Notes: generated from the sequence alone by a model not told the origin. Shown: positions 8,616 to 18,738, counted from the first letter of the stretch. The stretch: 64,000 nt of DNA from JBDRNO01 sp043811005 (GCA_043811005.1 JBDRNO010000260.1:1-64000), one strand, 5' to 3'. Translations and numbers: made by a program.

Positions 8616-10019
8616 ATGACAGAAAAGCAAAAAACAATAAAATCACCTGTTACAATTTCCGGTATCGGCTTACACACAGGGAAAAAAGTGATTCTTACTT
8701 ACAAGCCAGCCCCTGAAAATCACGGATACAAATTCCAGAGAATAGATTTACAGGACAAGCCCATTATAAATGCTGACATTGATAATGTAATTGATACTTT
8801 AAGAGGCACCAATCTTAAGCAAAACGGAACTTATGTTAATACTGTTGAACATGTACTTGCGGCTGTTGCAGGACTCGGGATAGATAATATATTAATTGAG
8901 CTTAACGGGCCTGAAACGCCTATTATGGACGGAAGTTCATCTGCATTCATTGAAGCGCTTTCCAAAGCCGGCATCCTGGAACAAAATGCCGGGAAAAAGT
9001 ATTTCGATCTGAAAACAATAGTTCACTATCTTAACAACGAAAGCCAGACAGAAATTTTAGCTGTACCTTGCCCTGAATTTCGTCTGACAGTTATGGTTGA
9101 TTACAGCTCTCCCATTTTAGGATGTCAGCACGCATCACTCGAAAACATAAACGATTTTAAAGATAAAATCTCTTCAAGCAGAACATTTGTTTTTTTACAT
9201 GAGCTCGAAAATCTTGCAAAACAGAACCTGATAAAAGGAGGAGATTTAGATAATGCTATTGTTGTAACCGACAAGGTTGTTGATGATGCCACTGTAGAAC
9301 GTCTGGCAATCTTATTGAACAAACCAAAAGTAAAAGTTAGAAAACAGGGAATCTTAAATAATGTTGTTCTAAAACATCAAAATGAACCTGCTCGTCATAA
9401 ATTATTAGATATTATTGGGGACATGGCATTAATCGGCATGCCGATAAATGCACAAATTATTGCATCAAAACCGGGACATACTGCAAATATTGAATTCGCA
9501 AAAAAAATAAAAAAACTTATCAAGCAAGAAAGATTATCAAACAAACCTCCGGTATACCGGCCTGATACCTTACCCTTATTTGATATCAATCAGATAAAAA
9601 AGATACTCCCTCATCGCCATCCTTTCCTGTTTATTGACAAAATACTTGAAATGAGTGATACCCATGTAATAGGGCTCAAGAATGTCACTATGGATGAACC
9701 CTTTTTTAAAGGTCATTTTCCAGGTAACCCTATTATGCCCGGTGTATTACAAATAGAGGCAATGGCTCAAGCCGGAGGAGTGCTGGCTCTTAGTTCAGTG
9801 CCCGACCCCGAAAATTACATCACTTATTTTCTGAAAGCTGAGAAAGTGAAATTTAAAAATAAAGTTGTCCCAGGAGATACGATCATATTCAAATTAGAAT
9901 TAATTTCCCCTATCAGAAGAGGAATATGCCACATGAAAGGCCTTGCCTATGTAGGAAACAAAGTGGTAATGGAAGGTGAGCTAATGGCACAGATCGTAAA
10001 AAAGGATAACGATAACTAA
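8616..10019 (+). CDS. lpxC-fabZ: Bifunctional LpxC deacetylase / FabZ dehydratase
   Basis: A fusion characteristic of Bacteroidota. Residues about 1-305 are LpxC, the zinc deacetylase that commits UDP-3-O-acyl-GlcNAc to lipid A: His79 in VEHVLAAVAG and HKLLDIIGDMALIG supply the metal ligands. Residues about 320-467 are FabZ, the 3-hydroxyacyl-ACP dehydratase, with ILPHRHPFLFIDKI and the catalytic GHFPGNPIMPGVLQIEAMAQ. The ATG at 8616 gives MTEKQKTIKSPVTISGIGLHTG, the family start; a longer frame upstream only overlaps lpxD. The fusion couples control of acyl chain supply and lipid A entry. lpxA follows after 3 nt. Confidence 0.95.
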   Translation: MTEKQKTIKSPVTISGIGLHTGKKVILTYKPAPENHGYKFQRIDLQDKPIINADIDNVIDTLRGTNLKQNGTYVNTVEHVLAAVAGLGIDNILIELNGPETPIMDGSSSAFIEALSKAGILEQNAGKKYFDLKTIVHYLNNESQTEILAVPCPEFRLTVMVDYSSPILGCQHASLENINDFKDKISSSRTFVFLHELENLAKQNLIKGGDLDNAIVVTDKVVDDATVERLAILLNKPKVKVRKQGILNNVVLKHQNEPARHKLLDIIGDMALIGMPINAQIIASKPGHTANIEFAKKIKKLIKQERLSNKPPVYRPDTLPLFDINQIKKILPHRHPFLFIDKILEMSDTHVIGLKNVTMDEPFFKGHFPGNPIMPGVLQIEAMAQAGGVLALSSVPDPENYITYFLKAEKVKFKNKVVPGDTIIFKLELISPIRRGICHMKGLAYVGNKVVMEGELMAQIVKKDNDN

Positions 10020-10022
10020 AAA

Positions 10023-10805
10023 ATGACAAAGCCAATCGCAAATATCCATCCTGAAGCTAAAATCGGCAAAAATGTTGTAATCGAACCATTTGCAACCATT
10101 GATAAAAACGTTACAATTGGTGAAGGCACTTGGATCGGTCCCAATGTAACGATTATGGATGGTGCACGAATAGGAAAAAATTGCAGGATCTTTCCAGGAG
10201 CCGTAATATCCGCTGTTCCACAAGACCTGAAATTCAAAGGAGAAAAAACCTCAGTTGAGATTGGAAATAATGTCACCATCAGAGAATTCGTAACTATTCA
10301 CAGAGGCACGGTAGAGAAATATAAAACTACTATAGGCAACAATTGCCTTTTAATGGCTTATGTTCATATTGCCCATGATTGTATCATCGGAAATAATTGT
10401 ATCTTGGCTAACAGCGTCACTCTTGCAGGTCATGTTGAAATTCAAGACTACGCAGTTTTAGAAGGTTTGGTGGCTGTTCAGCAATTTGTTAAAGTCGGGG
10501 CTCATTCCTTTATCGCAGGAGCATCCCTGATCCGGAAAAATGTGCCACCTTATATTAAAGCAGCCCGAGAACCACTTTCTTACGCTGGAATTAATTCTAT
10601 TGGCTTAAGGCGAAGAGGGTTTAGTAACGAAATCATTCAGTGTATAGAAGACATATACCGCATAATTTACGTCAAAACCAATAACATTTCACAAGCACTT
10701 AGCGTTGTCGAACTCGAAATCCCTGCCTCAGAGGAAAAACAAAATGTTATAAAATTCATAAGGGAATCCACTAAGGGGATTATGAGAGGACCTTCCTTGG
10801 CTTAA
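10023..10805 (+). CDS. lpxA: UDP-N-acetylglucosamine acyltransferase LpxA
   Basis: First acyl transfer of lipid A synthesis, 3-hydroxyacyl-ACP to the 3-OH of UDP-GlcNAc. The 260-residue chain is a left-handed beta-helix of hexapeptide repeats to about residue 190, then a helical C-terminus (about 195-260). His118 in VHIAHDCIIG is the likely general base, and the GHVEIQDYAVLEGLVAVQQF stretch is typical. Reading lpxD, lpxC-fabZ, lpxA as one transcript is supported by 3-4 nt spacings. Confidence 0.95.
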   Translation: MTKPIANIHPEAKIGKNVVIEPFATIDKNVTIGEGTWIGPNVTIMDGARIGKNCRIFPGAVISAVPQDLKFKGEKTSVEIGNNVTIREFVTIHRGTVEKYKTTIGNNCLLMAYVHIAHDCIIGNNCILANSVTLAGHVEIQDYAVLEGLVAVQQFVKVGAHSFIAGASLIRKNVPPYIKAAREPLSYAGINSIGLRRRGFSNEIIQCIEDIYRIIYVKTNNISQALSVVELEIPASEEKQNVIKFIRESTKGIMRGPSLA

Positions 10806-10878
10806 TCTATATAATAATTAACGCAAATTGCCACTTATTACTTTTTTTTTAGTGAGATATATAATTGCTAATGAAAAA

Positions 10879-10960
10879 CTGGTGCTGGTTACTGGTGCTG
10901 GTTGCTGGTATAAGTCTTATAAAACAAGCATTATGGACACAAACAAGCAGCCAGTAACTG
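10879..10960. repeat. Inverted heptamer array (CTGGTTA type)
   Basis: The left arm (10879-10910) is built of CTGGTTA/CTGGTGC-like units; the right arm (10947-10960, GCAGCCAGTAACTG) is its partial complement, giving a potential hairpin between lpxA and efp. The remainder of this 220-nt spacer shows no gene; a 60-codon frame across it is made of the repeat and has no family signature. Confidence 0.6.
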
Positions 10961-11025
10961 AATATAATTTATTGTTAGGATATGATTACCAAATCACTTT
11001 TAATAAGTAGCAACTAAAATTTATA

Positions 11026-11589
11026 ATGGCAACTACCGCTGATTTCAGGAATGGATTGTGTATAGAATACAACAACGAGCTTTATACAATCGTTTCGTTT
11101 CAACACGTAAAACCAGGTAAAGGACCTGCATTTGTCAGGACAAAATTAAAAAGCATAAATACAGGGAAAGTAATTGATCACACTTATAATGCCGGAGTTA
11201 AAATAACAACCGCAAGAATTGAAAGAAGAGCTTACCAGTATTTATACAAAGATGACAGTGGCTACAACTTTATGCACTCCCAATCTTTCGAGCAAATTTT
11301 TATCCAAGAAAAGTTAATAAATGCGCCTGAATTATTAAAAGAAGGTCAGGATGCGGAGATCATTTTTCATGCCGACACCGAAACCCCACTCTCCTGTGAA
11401 TTGCCACCTTTCGTTGAACTGGCTGTTACCTATACTGAACAGGGCGTAAGAGGAGATACGGCAACCAATACTTTAAAACCGGCTACTGTTGAAACCGGGG
11501 CTACCATTAAGGTGCCTTTGTTTATTAATGAAGGAGATAAAATAAAAATAGATACACGGACAGGAGAATATTCGGAAAGAGTGAAATGA
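11026..11589 (+). CDS. efp: Elongation factor P
   Basis: EF-P enters the ribosomal E site and rescues stalling at polyproline. The 187-residue chain has the three-barrel layout: KOW-like domain I with [15 protein letters not shown] (the conserved lysine loop, about 27-41), a central OB domain and a C-terminal OB domain with the family segment [27 protein letters not shown] split over 145-171. The usual post-translational modification site is the loop Lys. In many Bacteroidota efp follows lpxA, as here. Confidence 0.95.
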   Translation: MATTADFRNGLCIEYNNELYTIVSFQHVKPGKGPAFVRTKLKSINTGKVIDHTYNAGVKITTARIERRAYQYLYKDDSGYNFMHSQSFEQIFIQEKLINAPELLKEGQDAEIIFHADTETPLSCELPPFVELAVTYTEQGVRGDTATNTLKPATVETGATIKVPLFINEGDKIKIDTRTGEYSERVK

Positions 11590-11601
11590 TAAAATAGTTG
11601 A

Positions 11602-11618
11602 CAGTAGGCAGTTGGCAA
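11602..11618. repeat. Short heptamer array after efp
   Basis: Units CAGTAGG and CAGTTGG with a partial third, beginning 12 nt after the efp stop. The following bases (CTTTGCGAA-type words) are also repetitive, and no gene lies between efp and the next start at 11721. Confidence 0.55.
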
Positions 11619-11720
11619 GAACATTTCTGCTTTGCGAAAAACTTTGCGAACTTTACGGAAAATACAAATTCATCTTATATAGTTTAAAAAAATTTGTTTC
11701 TCCATCAAGCATTACTAACA

Positions 11721-12665
11721 ATGAAACTCACCCCCCCTCAAAAACTAAAGGATATCGCAAAGCTCATCAACGCAGAATTTGAAGGCGACACTGATCATTT
11801 GGTTTCCGGGATAAACGAGATTCACAAGGTAGAAAAAGGTGACTTGGTTTTTGTTGATAATGAGAAATATTATGACAAAGCACTCCATTCTTCCGCAACT
11901 GTTATTCTAATTGACAAGAAGGTAATATGCCCCGATGGAAAAGCACTATTAATTTCTGATGATCCTTTCAGGGACTTTAACATCCTTACCCGCCATTTCA
12001 ACTCTTTTGAAAAAGCCAATTCCGCAATTAGCGATACGGCTGTTATTGGCAAGGGAACAATTATACAACCCAATGTCTTTATAGGAAACAATGTTAAAAT
12101 AGGAAAAAATTGTATTATACATACTAATGTCAGCATCTACGATCTCACCGTTATAGGCAATAATGTCATTATTCATGCAAATACCGTCATCGGTTCAGAC
12201 GCTTTTTATTATAAAAAAAGACCTGGAAAGTATGATAAATTACATTCATGTGGCAAGGTACTGATCGAAGATAATGTGGAAATAGGCGCCTGTTGCACAA
12301 TTGACAGAGGTGTTACGGGTGAAACGTTGATAGGTGCCGGTTCAAAATTAGATAACCAGGTACATATCGGGCACGATACCATTATAGGAAAAAACTGCTT
12401 GTTTGCCGCCCAGGTGGGTATCTCAGGCGCTGTAGTAATTGAAGATGACGTAACGCTGTGGGGGCAGGCAGGTGTACCTAGCAATATCACAATAGGTAAA
12501 GGAGCAGTAGTATTAGCCCAGTCGGGAATCACAAAATCACTACAGGGAAATAAAGTTTACTTTGGCTCTCCGGCTGGCGAAAACATGAAGAAGCTGAGAG
12601 AACTGGCTATGATAAGGAAAATTCCGGAGATTATTGAGAAACTTAGGAATAAAAAAATCAGGTAG
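11721..12665 (+). CDS. Second LpxD-like hexapeptide acyltransferase
   Basis: A 314-residue paralogue of LpxD, with an N-terminal LpxD-like domain (about 10-95; KGDLVFVDNEKYYDKAL) and a hexapeptide beta-helix (about 105-290). The putative catalytic His lies in VHIGHDTIIG. It lacks the long C-terminal helix of lpxD at 7571. The position after efp is one where Bacteroidota often carry a second lpxD-like gene; its substrate cannot be read from sequence. The ATG at 11721 (MKLTPPQKLKDIAK) is preferred over a TTG at 11694. Confidence 0.8.
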   Translation: MKLTPPQKLKDIAKLINAEFEGDTDHLVSGINEIHKVEKGDLVFVDNEKYYDKALHSSATVILIDKKVICPDGKALLISDDPFRDFNILTRHFNSFEKANSAISDTAVIGKGTIIQPNVFIGNNVKIGKNCIIHTNVSIYDLTVIGNNVIIHANTVIGSDAFYYKKRPGKYDKLHSCGKVLIEDNVEIGACCTIDRGVTGETLIGAGSKLDNQVHIGHDTIIGKNCLFAAQVGISGAVVIEDDVTLWGQAGVPSNITIGKGAVVLAQSGITKSLQGNKVYFGSPAGENMKKLRELAMIRKIPEIIEKLRNKKIR

Positions 12666-12777
12666 TCTTACAACTCACTGCTTTTATTTTATTCCATCCC
12701 TGGATTTTATACGCTAATAAAAATTACTTATAAATACCAATTTCAGTCCTCCTGACCTTTGATAAACTAACTTAATA

Positions 12778-12977
12778 TTTTTAGTTTTATGTTTTGAGTT
12801 ATTGTTATTTGGTTACTTGTTTTTGTTTTTTAGTTATTGGTTTTGCTTCTTCACCTAATTCCTTGTTTTAGTAAAATATTCAGGCGAGATTGCTTAAATG
12901 AGAGAAAACTAAACGACTTTAAAACCAAAACTGAAAACTATTCAACAATAACTAACCAACTAAAAACCAAAAACTAC
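12778..12977. repeat. Large inverted heptamer arrays
   Basis: The spacer 12666-13011 holds no gene. About ten T-rich 7-nt units (TTTTTAG, TTTTATG, TTTTGAG, TTATTGG and similar; about 12778-12846) are followed, after some 70 nt, by A-rich units (AAAACCA, AAACTGA, AAACTAT, TAACTAA; about 12921-12977) that are roughly their complement. The pair could fold as a long imperfect hairpin between convergent genes. Confidence 0.65.
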
Positions 12978-13011
12978 ATTATCTCCTTCCTTATAAAAGT
13001 AACCTTAGCTA

Positions 13012-13484
13012 TTATTCTCTCGTAGGTATCCTCTGAATGGAATTTCGTAAATAATACCTGTCACCGGAATCTTTATAAACAATACCTGCACTTTTAATAT
13101 CCAGGTCATTCATTAACTGCTCAATATTTTTCAGATAATTCAAGCTAGTTTGCCGGTCTTCATAAATAGTGGCATAACCCAGATCAATTGTATTGATCCC
13201 TAAATTTAATGACTTTGAAAAGTTGGAGTAATATTCAACCTCTCTTGAAGCATCGATCAAAACGGGTTTGTAAGGAATATTATATACTTTTAGTGCGGAT
13301 GCAACCTGAAGTGGTGTGGGAAGAATAAATACCCTAGCTTTCCCGCTATCCAAACCCATTGATTCTGTCATATCAATAGTTTCATAAAGATCATCTTCAG
13401 TATCCTGGCTTTCATCAACTGAACAACCCAACATGTTAAAAACAGGGTGATGATTAATAATGTAGCAATTTCGTGCTTTTTCAT
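13012..13484 (-). pseudogene. Lipoprotein of unknown function, frame break in signal peptide
   Basis: The uninterrupted frame starts at 13434 (MLGCSVDES), just before a lipobox Cys. Upstream in another frame lies a clear signal peptide start at 13484, MKKHEIATLLIITLF. One added base in the T5 run between them joins the parts into a standard lipoprotein signal ending LGC. The mature part (about 135 residues) has alternating strands and helices (ARVFILPTPLQVASALKVY; GINTIDLGYATIYED) and resembles no family I can name. Either a sequencing deletion in the homopolymer or a real slippage-controlled lipoprotein would explain it. It is downstream of the T9SS gene on the same strand. Confidence 0.6.
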
Positions 13485-13546
13485 TTTTATAATTTAATAA
13501 TTTGAAGGTAAAAACTAGGAATTAACTAATAACAATTACTGACAAA

Positions 13547-15065
13547 TTATTTAACGATGATCTTTTCCCTGTAATCCTCATTAAATGAAGTTCCCCGAAC
13601 TATGTACACTCCGGGTTTTAAGCTATTGGAAGTGTCAATTGAAAATGAGAACGACCCCTCGCTGCTTCGGTATGGTATAGTAGAATAAACCTTATTACCT
13701 AAGGCATCAATCATTTCCACCTTTATTTCGGTATTTTCATTGTCCTTACAATCTGAAAGGTCAATAGTACAATATCCAATGCAAGGATTAGGATATACCT
13801 TTAAAATACATGTTCCTTTGGTAGTAACTTCATAAGAAACGGCAACTACATTACAATACTCAAATTTCCCATCGTAATCAGTTTGTTTTAACCTGTAGTA
13901 TGAAATTCCCCGTAATGGATCATCATCATAAACTTCATAATTTAAAGTTGTGTTGCTGTTTCCCGCACCGGGAACTTCGGCAATTTCTTCAAATGTGAAA
14001 CCATTGGAACTCTTCTCAACGGTAAAATAATCATTTTTGGTTTCACTTGCTGTGATCCATTTCAAAACGACCTTTGTATTATCAACCAGGGTTGCGGTAA
14101 AGCTCATCAGTTCAATAGGTAGCGTACCTTTACTTCCCACGGCAAAACGGGAAAATCCGGATATGCCGGTTGCGTTTCTTGAACCGGACGAGCCGTCTCC
14201 ATCATCCTGTTGCTTTGTCCAGCCTGAGCCATCATGCTTACTGATATAACATATTGTATTGTCAAACCCGATAAGGTTACTGTTCCTCCTGAAATGTCTA
14301 TCAACGTGTTGTCTCCTTCACCTTTCTTAAAACTTGTGGGACCATCATTAGTGAATGTACCCCCGGAGATATTAAAAGAAGCTAAAGTAGTTCCCTCACT
14401 ATTACCATCTAACTCAATCCCATCGGATGCTGAATTAATAGTCACTGTTCCTCCATCCATATCAAACAGTGCATCTAAACCATTTTTTCCCTTTATGATC
14501 AGTCCATCACTATCGTTGTCATCCAAATCAATTGTTAACGTGCTTGCACCGCTCATATTGAAGGTAGCCCCTTCTTCTATTTTTACATACCCATAGGTAT
14601 TAATATTCCCCCCGGAAAAATTAAAAACTGCACTTTCTTTCACCTTAATACCCTTTCCATCACTAGTATGTGTTACTGTTCCTCCGCTCATATTCACCTG
14701 GGAGCCTGCTCCGTCAACTACAAAATCTTTGTTATCGACAGTCAGATCTCCTCCGGCTTGAATATTTAAGATTCCTCCGTTTTCAATTATTAGCTCATTC
14801 ACTTTTTCAGTTGTGGCAAGGATCGGATCATTCGTGCCGGCGGTATAGGCAGTGGCTGAGGGATCGATCATCGCTTTATGAGCCGCAGTGGGAACTCCTG
14901 TAGACCAATTTGCCCCGATCGTCCAGTCTGAAACACCGCCAGGATCTCCTCCAATCCATTTGGTAGAAGCACCATTGTCTGAATATGTATTGTTGGGATT
15001 GATAAGTAAACCTATAAACATAAAGCCACCAAAAGCAATTAAAAATATAATTGATTTTTTTTCAT
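13547..15065 (-). pseudogene. T9SS-sorted beta-rich surface protein, two frame breaks
   Basis: Two overlapping frames (14107-15021 and 13547-14140) form one protein. The N-terminal part has WIGGDPGGVSDWTIGANWST, then repeats of the type ISGGTFTND / MSGGTVTHTS (about 70-250) that suggest a parallel beta-helix. The C-terminal part runs GTLPIELMSFTA, a fibronectin-like domain, then KVYPNPCIGYCTIDL and a type A sorting domain ending REKIIVK. The frames are joined by a one-base shift near 14250-14270. A second break is at the start: ATG 15065 followed by an A8 run; A9 would give the signal peptide MKKKSIIFLIAFGG in frame. It is divergent from rpsL. Confidence 0.7.
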
Positions 15066-15178
15066 TTCAAATGTATTTTATAAGTTAAATAATGATTTAA
15101 ATATTTATATTTTTATACGTAAAAAAAATCTAATGGTTTTATTTTTATCTAAAATAAAATTATTTTTAGCTATTCTGC

Positions 15179-15207
15179 TTGTTTCTATTAATAATTTTGT
15201 AATTTTG
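15179..15207 (+). promoter_or_regulatory. Promoter of the str operon
   Basis: TTG at 15179-15181 and TAATTTTG at 15200-15207, spacer 18 nt, fit the Bacteroidota -33/-7 pattern. Transcription should begin just beyond, near the hairpin at 15211, about 65 nt before rpsL. Confidence 0.65.
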
Positions 15208-15210
15208 CGT

Positions 15211-15238
15211 CCCCAAAAATATTGGGGTTATTTTTTGT
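15211..15238 (+). promoter_or_regulatory. Leader hairpin with T-tract before rpsL
   Basis: CCCCAA pairs with TTGGGG over a 5-nt loop and is followed by TTATTTTTT. It looks like a small intrinsic terminator or attenuator placed at or a few bases after the predicted transcription start, so it may instead stabilise the 5' end or tune initiation. Confidence 0.45.
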
Positions 15239-15274
15239 GCTATTAATTAATTATTTAATAATTCTGTTTTATTT

Positions 15275-15652
15275 ATGCCTACAATACATCAATTGGTGCG
15301 TAAAGGGCGCAAGAAAACCACAAAGAAAAGCAAAGCCATTGCATTGGGTTCATGTCCTCAAAGAAGAGGTGTGTGTGTGAGGGTATATACAACTACACCC
15401 AAAAAACCCAATTCGGCTCTGAGAAAGGTAGCAAGGGTGCGGTTAACAAATGACAAAGAAGTAAATGCATACATTCCCGGCGAAGGACACAATCTGCAGG
15501 AACACTCGATAGTTTTGGTTAGAGGGGGTAGGGTAAAAGATCTGCCGGGCGTCAGGTATCACATTGTCAGAGGTACTTTGGATACAGCAGGGGTTGAAGT
15601 TAGGACTCAAAGAAGATCAAAATACGGAGCAAAAAAACCCAAGAAAAATTGA
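15275..15652 (+). CDS. rpsL: 30S ribosomal protein S12
   Basis: Decoding-centre protein, 125 residues. [17 protein letters not shown] (41-57) holds the conserved lysine loop touched by streptomycin, unmutated here. [10 protein letters not shown] and the [12 protein letters not shown] segment with the Asp that is often methylthiolated are intact. It heads the ribosomal block; the preceding promoter is its own. Confidence 0.97.
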   Translation: MPTIHQLVRKGRKKTTKKSKAIALGSCPQRRGVCVRVYTTTPKKPNSALRKVARVRLTNDKEVNAYIPGEGHNLQEHSIVLVRGGRVKDLPGVRYHIVRGTLDTAGVEVRTQRRSKYGAKKPKKN

Positions 15653-15703
15653 CCTTGAGGTTAATCATTGATAGTTATTGATTAATAACAAAAGAACATA
15701 ACA

Positions 15704-15836
15704 TAGTAAATTTATAAAAAAGGAAATCGTATTAAATTTGAGTGAAGAAAAAATATGATAAAGACACTGGTTATTGAAAGCACAAAGGAAAAATTTTAAT
15801 ATGAGTTCATTTAAAACATTGAAATTCCTATACTAT
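15704..15836 (+). repeat. Leader element copy 1 (empty site), before rpsG
   Basis: About 130 nt, from AGTAAATT to the CCTATACTAT motif, nearly identical to the leader of rpmJ at 31485-31708 except that the second copy carries an extra 88 nt of heptamer hairpin. Short frames in it (a 14-codon ATG frame) are not conserved between copies, so it is not coding. It ends with a variant of the AAATTCCGATACAAT motif, 26 nt before the rpsG start. Confidence 0.75.
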
Positions 15837-15862
15837 CTGGTTAACCAATCAACTGATAACAA

Positions 15863-16330
15863 ATGAGAAAATCAAGAGCTAAAATACCTATATTGCCACC
15901 AGACCCAAAATTTAATAATGTTTTGATAACAAGGTTTGTTAATAACCTTATGCTAAATGGGAAAAAAACTATTGCATTTAACATATTTTTTGACGCTCTT
16001 GAAATAGTAGAAAAAAGAAGTAAAGAAAAAGGGGTGGATGTATGGAAAAAAGCGCTGGACAATGTTACACCAAATGTAGAAGTAAAAAGCAGAAGAATTG
16101 GAGGTGCTACATTTCAAATACCACAAGAAGTAAGGCCCAGGCGAAAGATTTCCCTGGGGATGAAATGGATAATAAGTCATGCACGTCATCGCACTGGTAA
16201 GAGCATGAAAGAAAAGCTGGCACAAGAAATTCTTGCAGCATCTAAAGGAGAGGGTGGTGCATATAAGAAAAAAGAAGATACTCGTAAAATGGCTGAAGCA
16301 AATAAAGCATTTTCACATTTTAGATTTTAA
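15863..16330 (+). CDS. rpsG: 30S ribosomal protein S7
   Basis: Primary 16S rRNA-binding protein that nucleates the head of the 30S subunit. 155 residues, with NVTPNVEVKSRRIGGATFQIP (68-88, split) and the C-terminal helical part HARHRTGKSMKEKLAQEI. The 210-nt gap from rpsL is unusually long for a str operon and is filled by the duplicated leader element. Confidence 0.97.
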   Translation: MRKSRAKIPILPPDPKFNNVLITRFVNNLMLNGKKTIAFNIFFDALEIVEKRSKEKGVDVWKKALDNVTPNVEVKSRRIGGATFQIPQEVRPRRKISLGMKWIISHARHRTGKSMKEKLAQEILAASKGEGGAYKKKEDTRKMAEANKAFSHFRF

Positions 16331-16345
16331 AATAACGAATGATAG

Positions 16346-18436
16346 GTGATGAGAAAAGATTTAGAATTTACCAGGAATATCGGGATTATGGCTCATATAG
16401 ATGCAGGTAAAACTACAACTACTGAACGTATACTATATTATACTGGCATTAACTATAAAATGGGTGAGGTACATAATGGTACCGCAACAATGGATTGGAT
16501 GGCTCAAGAACAGGAAAGGGGAATTACTATTACTTCAGCTGCAATAACTACATACTGGAATTATCGCAATCAAAAATACAAAGTGAATATTATTGATACC
16601 CCGGGTCATGTTGATTTCACTGTTGAAGTTGAGCGTTCCCTGCGGGTGTTGGATGGTGCTGTAGCATTATTCTGTGCAGTAGGCGGTGTAGAACCGCAAT
16701 CTGAAACGGTTTGGAAACAGGCAAATAAATATAATGTTCCCCGTATAGGTTTTGTAAATAAAATGGATCGTGACGGAGCCGATTTTCTAAATGTAGTAAG
16801 CCAGATAAAGAAAAAATTGGGTGACAATCCTGTTCCCTTACAAATTCCTATAGGCGCTGAGGAATCCTTTAAAGGAGTTATTGATCTGATCAGGAATAAA
16901 GCTATCGTGTGGGATGATTCAACACTTGGTATGACTTATACTGAAATTCCCATACCTAACGATTTAACAAATACAGCAACTGAATGGAGAGAAAAGTTGA
17001 TTGAAGCAGTTGCAGAATATGATGAGGATCTATTTAAGAAATTTATTGATGCTCCTGACTCAATTACTCAAGATGAGTTGATAAATGCCATTAGAAAAGC
17101 AACAATTAACAGGTCAATTGTTCCTATATTATGCGGCTCTGCTTATAAAAATAAAGGTGTTCAAACATTATTGGATGCTGTGTGTTCTTTTTTGCCAAGT
17201 CCGGTTGAAATTAGTTCTACTAAAGGAATTAATCCAAAAACCAAACATGAAGAAGAGAGAAAACCGGATGTAGATGAACACATGGCAGCTTTGGTATTTA
17301 AAATTGCCAGCGATCCTTTCTTTGGTCAATTGGGTTTTATTAGAATGTATTCAGGGGCAATCGATGCCGGAACGCTAGTATATAATACACTTACAGGTAA
17401 AAAAGAGCGAATTTCCAGAATTTTTCAAATGCATTCCAGTAAACAAAATCCCATAAAAAGGATCGAAGCCGGTGACATTGGGGCTATAGTTGGTTTTAAA
17501 AATATTCGCACAGGCGATACTCTCTGTGATGAGAAACATCCTATTGCATTGGAATCAATGTCATTCCCTGAACCTGTCATCAATATTGCCATTGAACCCA
17601 AAACTCAGGAAGATATAATAAAGCTTGGAAACGCATTATCTAAATTAGCAAAAGAAGACCCTACTTTTACGGTTAAAACCGATGAAGATTCCGGGCAAAC
17701 AATAATTAGCGGAATGGGTGAGTTGCATCTGGAAATATTAACCGACCGGATAAAACGTGAATTCGGAATAGAATGCAATCAAGGCCAACCTCAAGTATCA
17801 TATAAAGAAATTATTAATGGTACAGTTAGACATCGTGAAATATATAAAAAACAATCTGGTGGTAGAGGAAAATTCGCAGATATTCAAGTAATTTTTGAAC
17901 CAAGCGAAAATGGTAAGACTGGATTAGAGTTTGTAAATTTGATGAAGGGTGATAAAATTCCAAAAGAATTTATCCCGTCAATCGAAAAAGGATTTAAGAC
18001 AGCAATGAATAATGGTGTATTAGCTGGTTATCCTATGTATAGCTTAAAAGTTAAATTAATTGACGGCTCTCATCATATTGTTGACTCTGATTCCCTTTCG
18101 TTTGAAATTGCCGCTAAGGTCGCTTATAGAAATGCATTGCCAAAGGCAAATCCTGTGCTTCTTGAACCTATTTCTAAGTTAGAGGTCGTTATGCCAGAAG
18201 ATTATATGGGTGATGTAGTGAGTGATTTAAACAAAAGAAGAGGGCAAATGGAAGGTACTGACTTTAAAGGTGTGGATTGTGTGATTAATGCAAAAGTTCC
18301 TTTAGCTGAAATGTTCGGCTATATTACAACATTAAGAACATTAACTTCCGGCAGAGCTTCCTCAACCATGGAATTCTCTCATTTCGCTGAAATGCCTAAA
18401 GTTATATCTGAAAAAATAACGTCTAAAATAATATGA
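16346..18436 (+). CDS. fusA: Elongation factor G
   Basis: Translocation GTPase, 696 residues. G1 loop [15 protein letters not shown] (about 16-30), DTPGHVDF (about 87-94) and [10 protein letters not shown] (about 140-149) are intact, followed by domains II-V with [19 protein letters not shown] and the C-terminal [20 protein letters not shown]. It overlaps rpsJ by 4 nt (ATGA). tuf, often next in other bacteria, is absent here, as is usual in this phylum. Confidence 0.97.
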   Translation: MMRKDLEFTRNIGIMAHIDAGKTTTTERILYYTGINYKMGEVHNGTATMDWMAQEQERGITITSAAITTYWNYRNQKYKVNIIDTPGHVDFTVEVERSLRVLDGAVALFCAVGGVEPQSETVWKQANKYNVPRIGFVNKMDRDGADFLNVVSQIKKKLGDNPVPLQIPIGAEESFKGVIDLIRNKAIVWDDSTLGMTYTEIPIPNDLTNTATEWREKLIEAVAEYDEDLFKKFIDAPDSITQDELINAIRKATINRSIVPILCGSAYKNKGVQTLLDAVCSFLPSPVEISSTKGINPKTKHEEERKPDVDEHMAALVFKIASDPFFGQLGFIRMYSGAIDAGTLVYNTLTGKKERISRIFQMHSSKQNPIKRIEAGDIGAIVGFKNIRTGDTLCDEKHPIALESMSFPEPVINIAIEPKTQEDIIKLGNALSKLAKEDPTFTVKTDEDSGQTIISGMGELHLEILTDRIKREFGIECNQGQPQVSYKEIINGTVRHREIYKKQSGGRGKFADIQVIFEPSENGKTGLEFVNLMKGDKIPKEFIPSIEKGFKTAMNNGVLAGYPMYSLKVKLIDGSHHIVDSDSLSFEIAAKVAYRNALPKANPVLLEPISKLEVVMPEDYMGDVVSDLNKRRGQMEGTDFKGVDCVINAKVPLAEMFGYITTLRTLTSGRASSTMEFSHFAEMPKVISEKITSKII

Positions 18437-18738
18437 CTCAAAAAATAAGAATAAAACTAAAATCTTACGATTATAACCTGGTCGATAAATCAGCTGAAAA
18501 AATCGTAAAAACCGTTAAATTAACAGGTGCTGTTATTAATGGGCCTATACCTTTACCTACAAACAAGAAAATTTTTACAGTATTGAAATCTCCGCATGTC
18601 AACAAAAAAGCGAGAGACCAATTTCAAGTGTGCTCTTATCAACGGCTTCTGGATATTTATAGCTCAACATCAAAAACTGTTGATGCATTAATGAAATTAG
18701 AATTACCAAGCGGGGTTGAAGTAGAAATAAAAGTTTAA
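18433..18738 (+). CDS. rpsJ: 30S ribosomal protein S10
   Basis: 101 residues; start codon overlaps the fusA stop. The [16 protein letters not shown]-terminus, the [20 protein letters not shown] loop and the VEIKV C-end are typical. S10 is a head protein and, in other bacteria, a NusB partner in antitermination. Confidence 0.96.
   Translation: MTQKIRIKLKSYDYNLVDKSAEKIVKTVKLTGAVINGPIPLPTNKKIFTVLKSPHVNKKARDQFQVCSYQRLLDIYSSTSKTVDALMKLELPSGVEVEIKV

Noticed and set aside
10828..11010. 60-residue protein between lpxA and efp
   Set aside because: The frame is made of heptamer repeats and has no signature or conserved composition.
12837..13025. 62-residue protein after the second lpxD
   Set aside because: Composed of the inverted heptamer arrays and intervening AT-rich DNA; no recognisable domain.
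14234..14596. Plus-strand 120-residue protein opposite the T9SS gene
   Set aside because: It is the antisense shadow of the beta-helix repeats; the minus strand has the signal peptide and sorting domain.
15755..15799. 14-codon peptide in the rpsG leader
   Set aside because: The frame is destroyed in the duplicate leader before rpmJ, so it is not conserved as coding.
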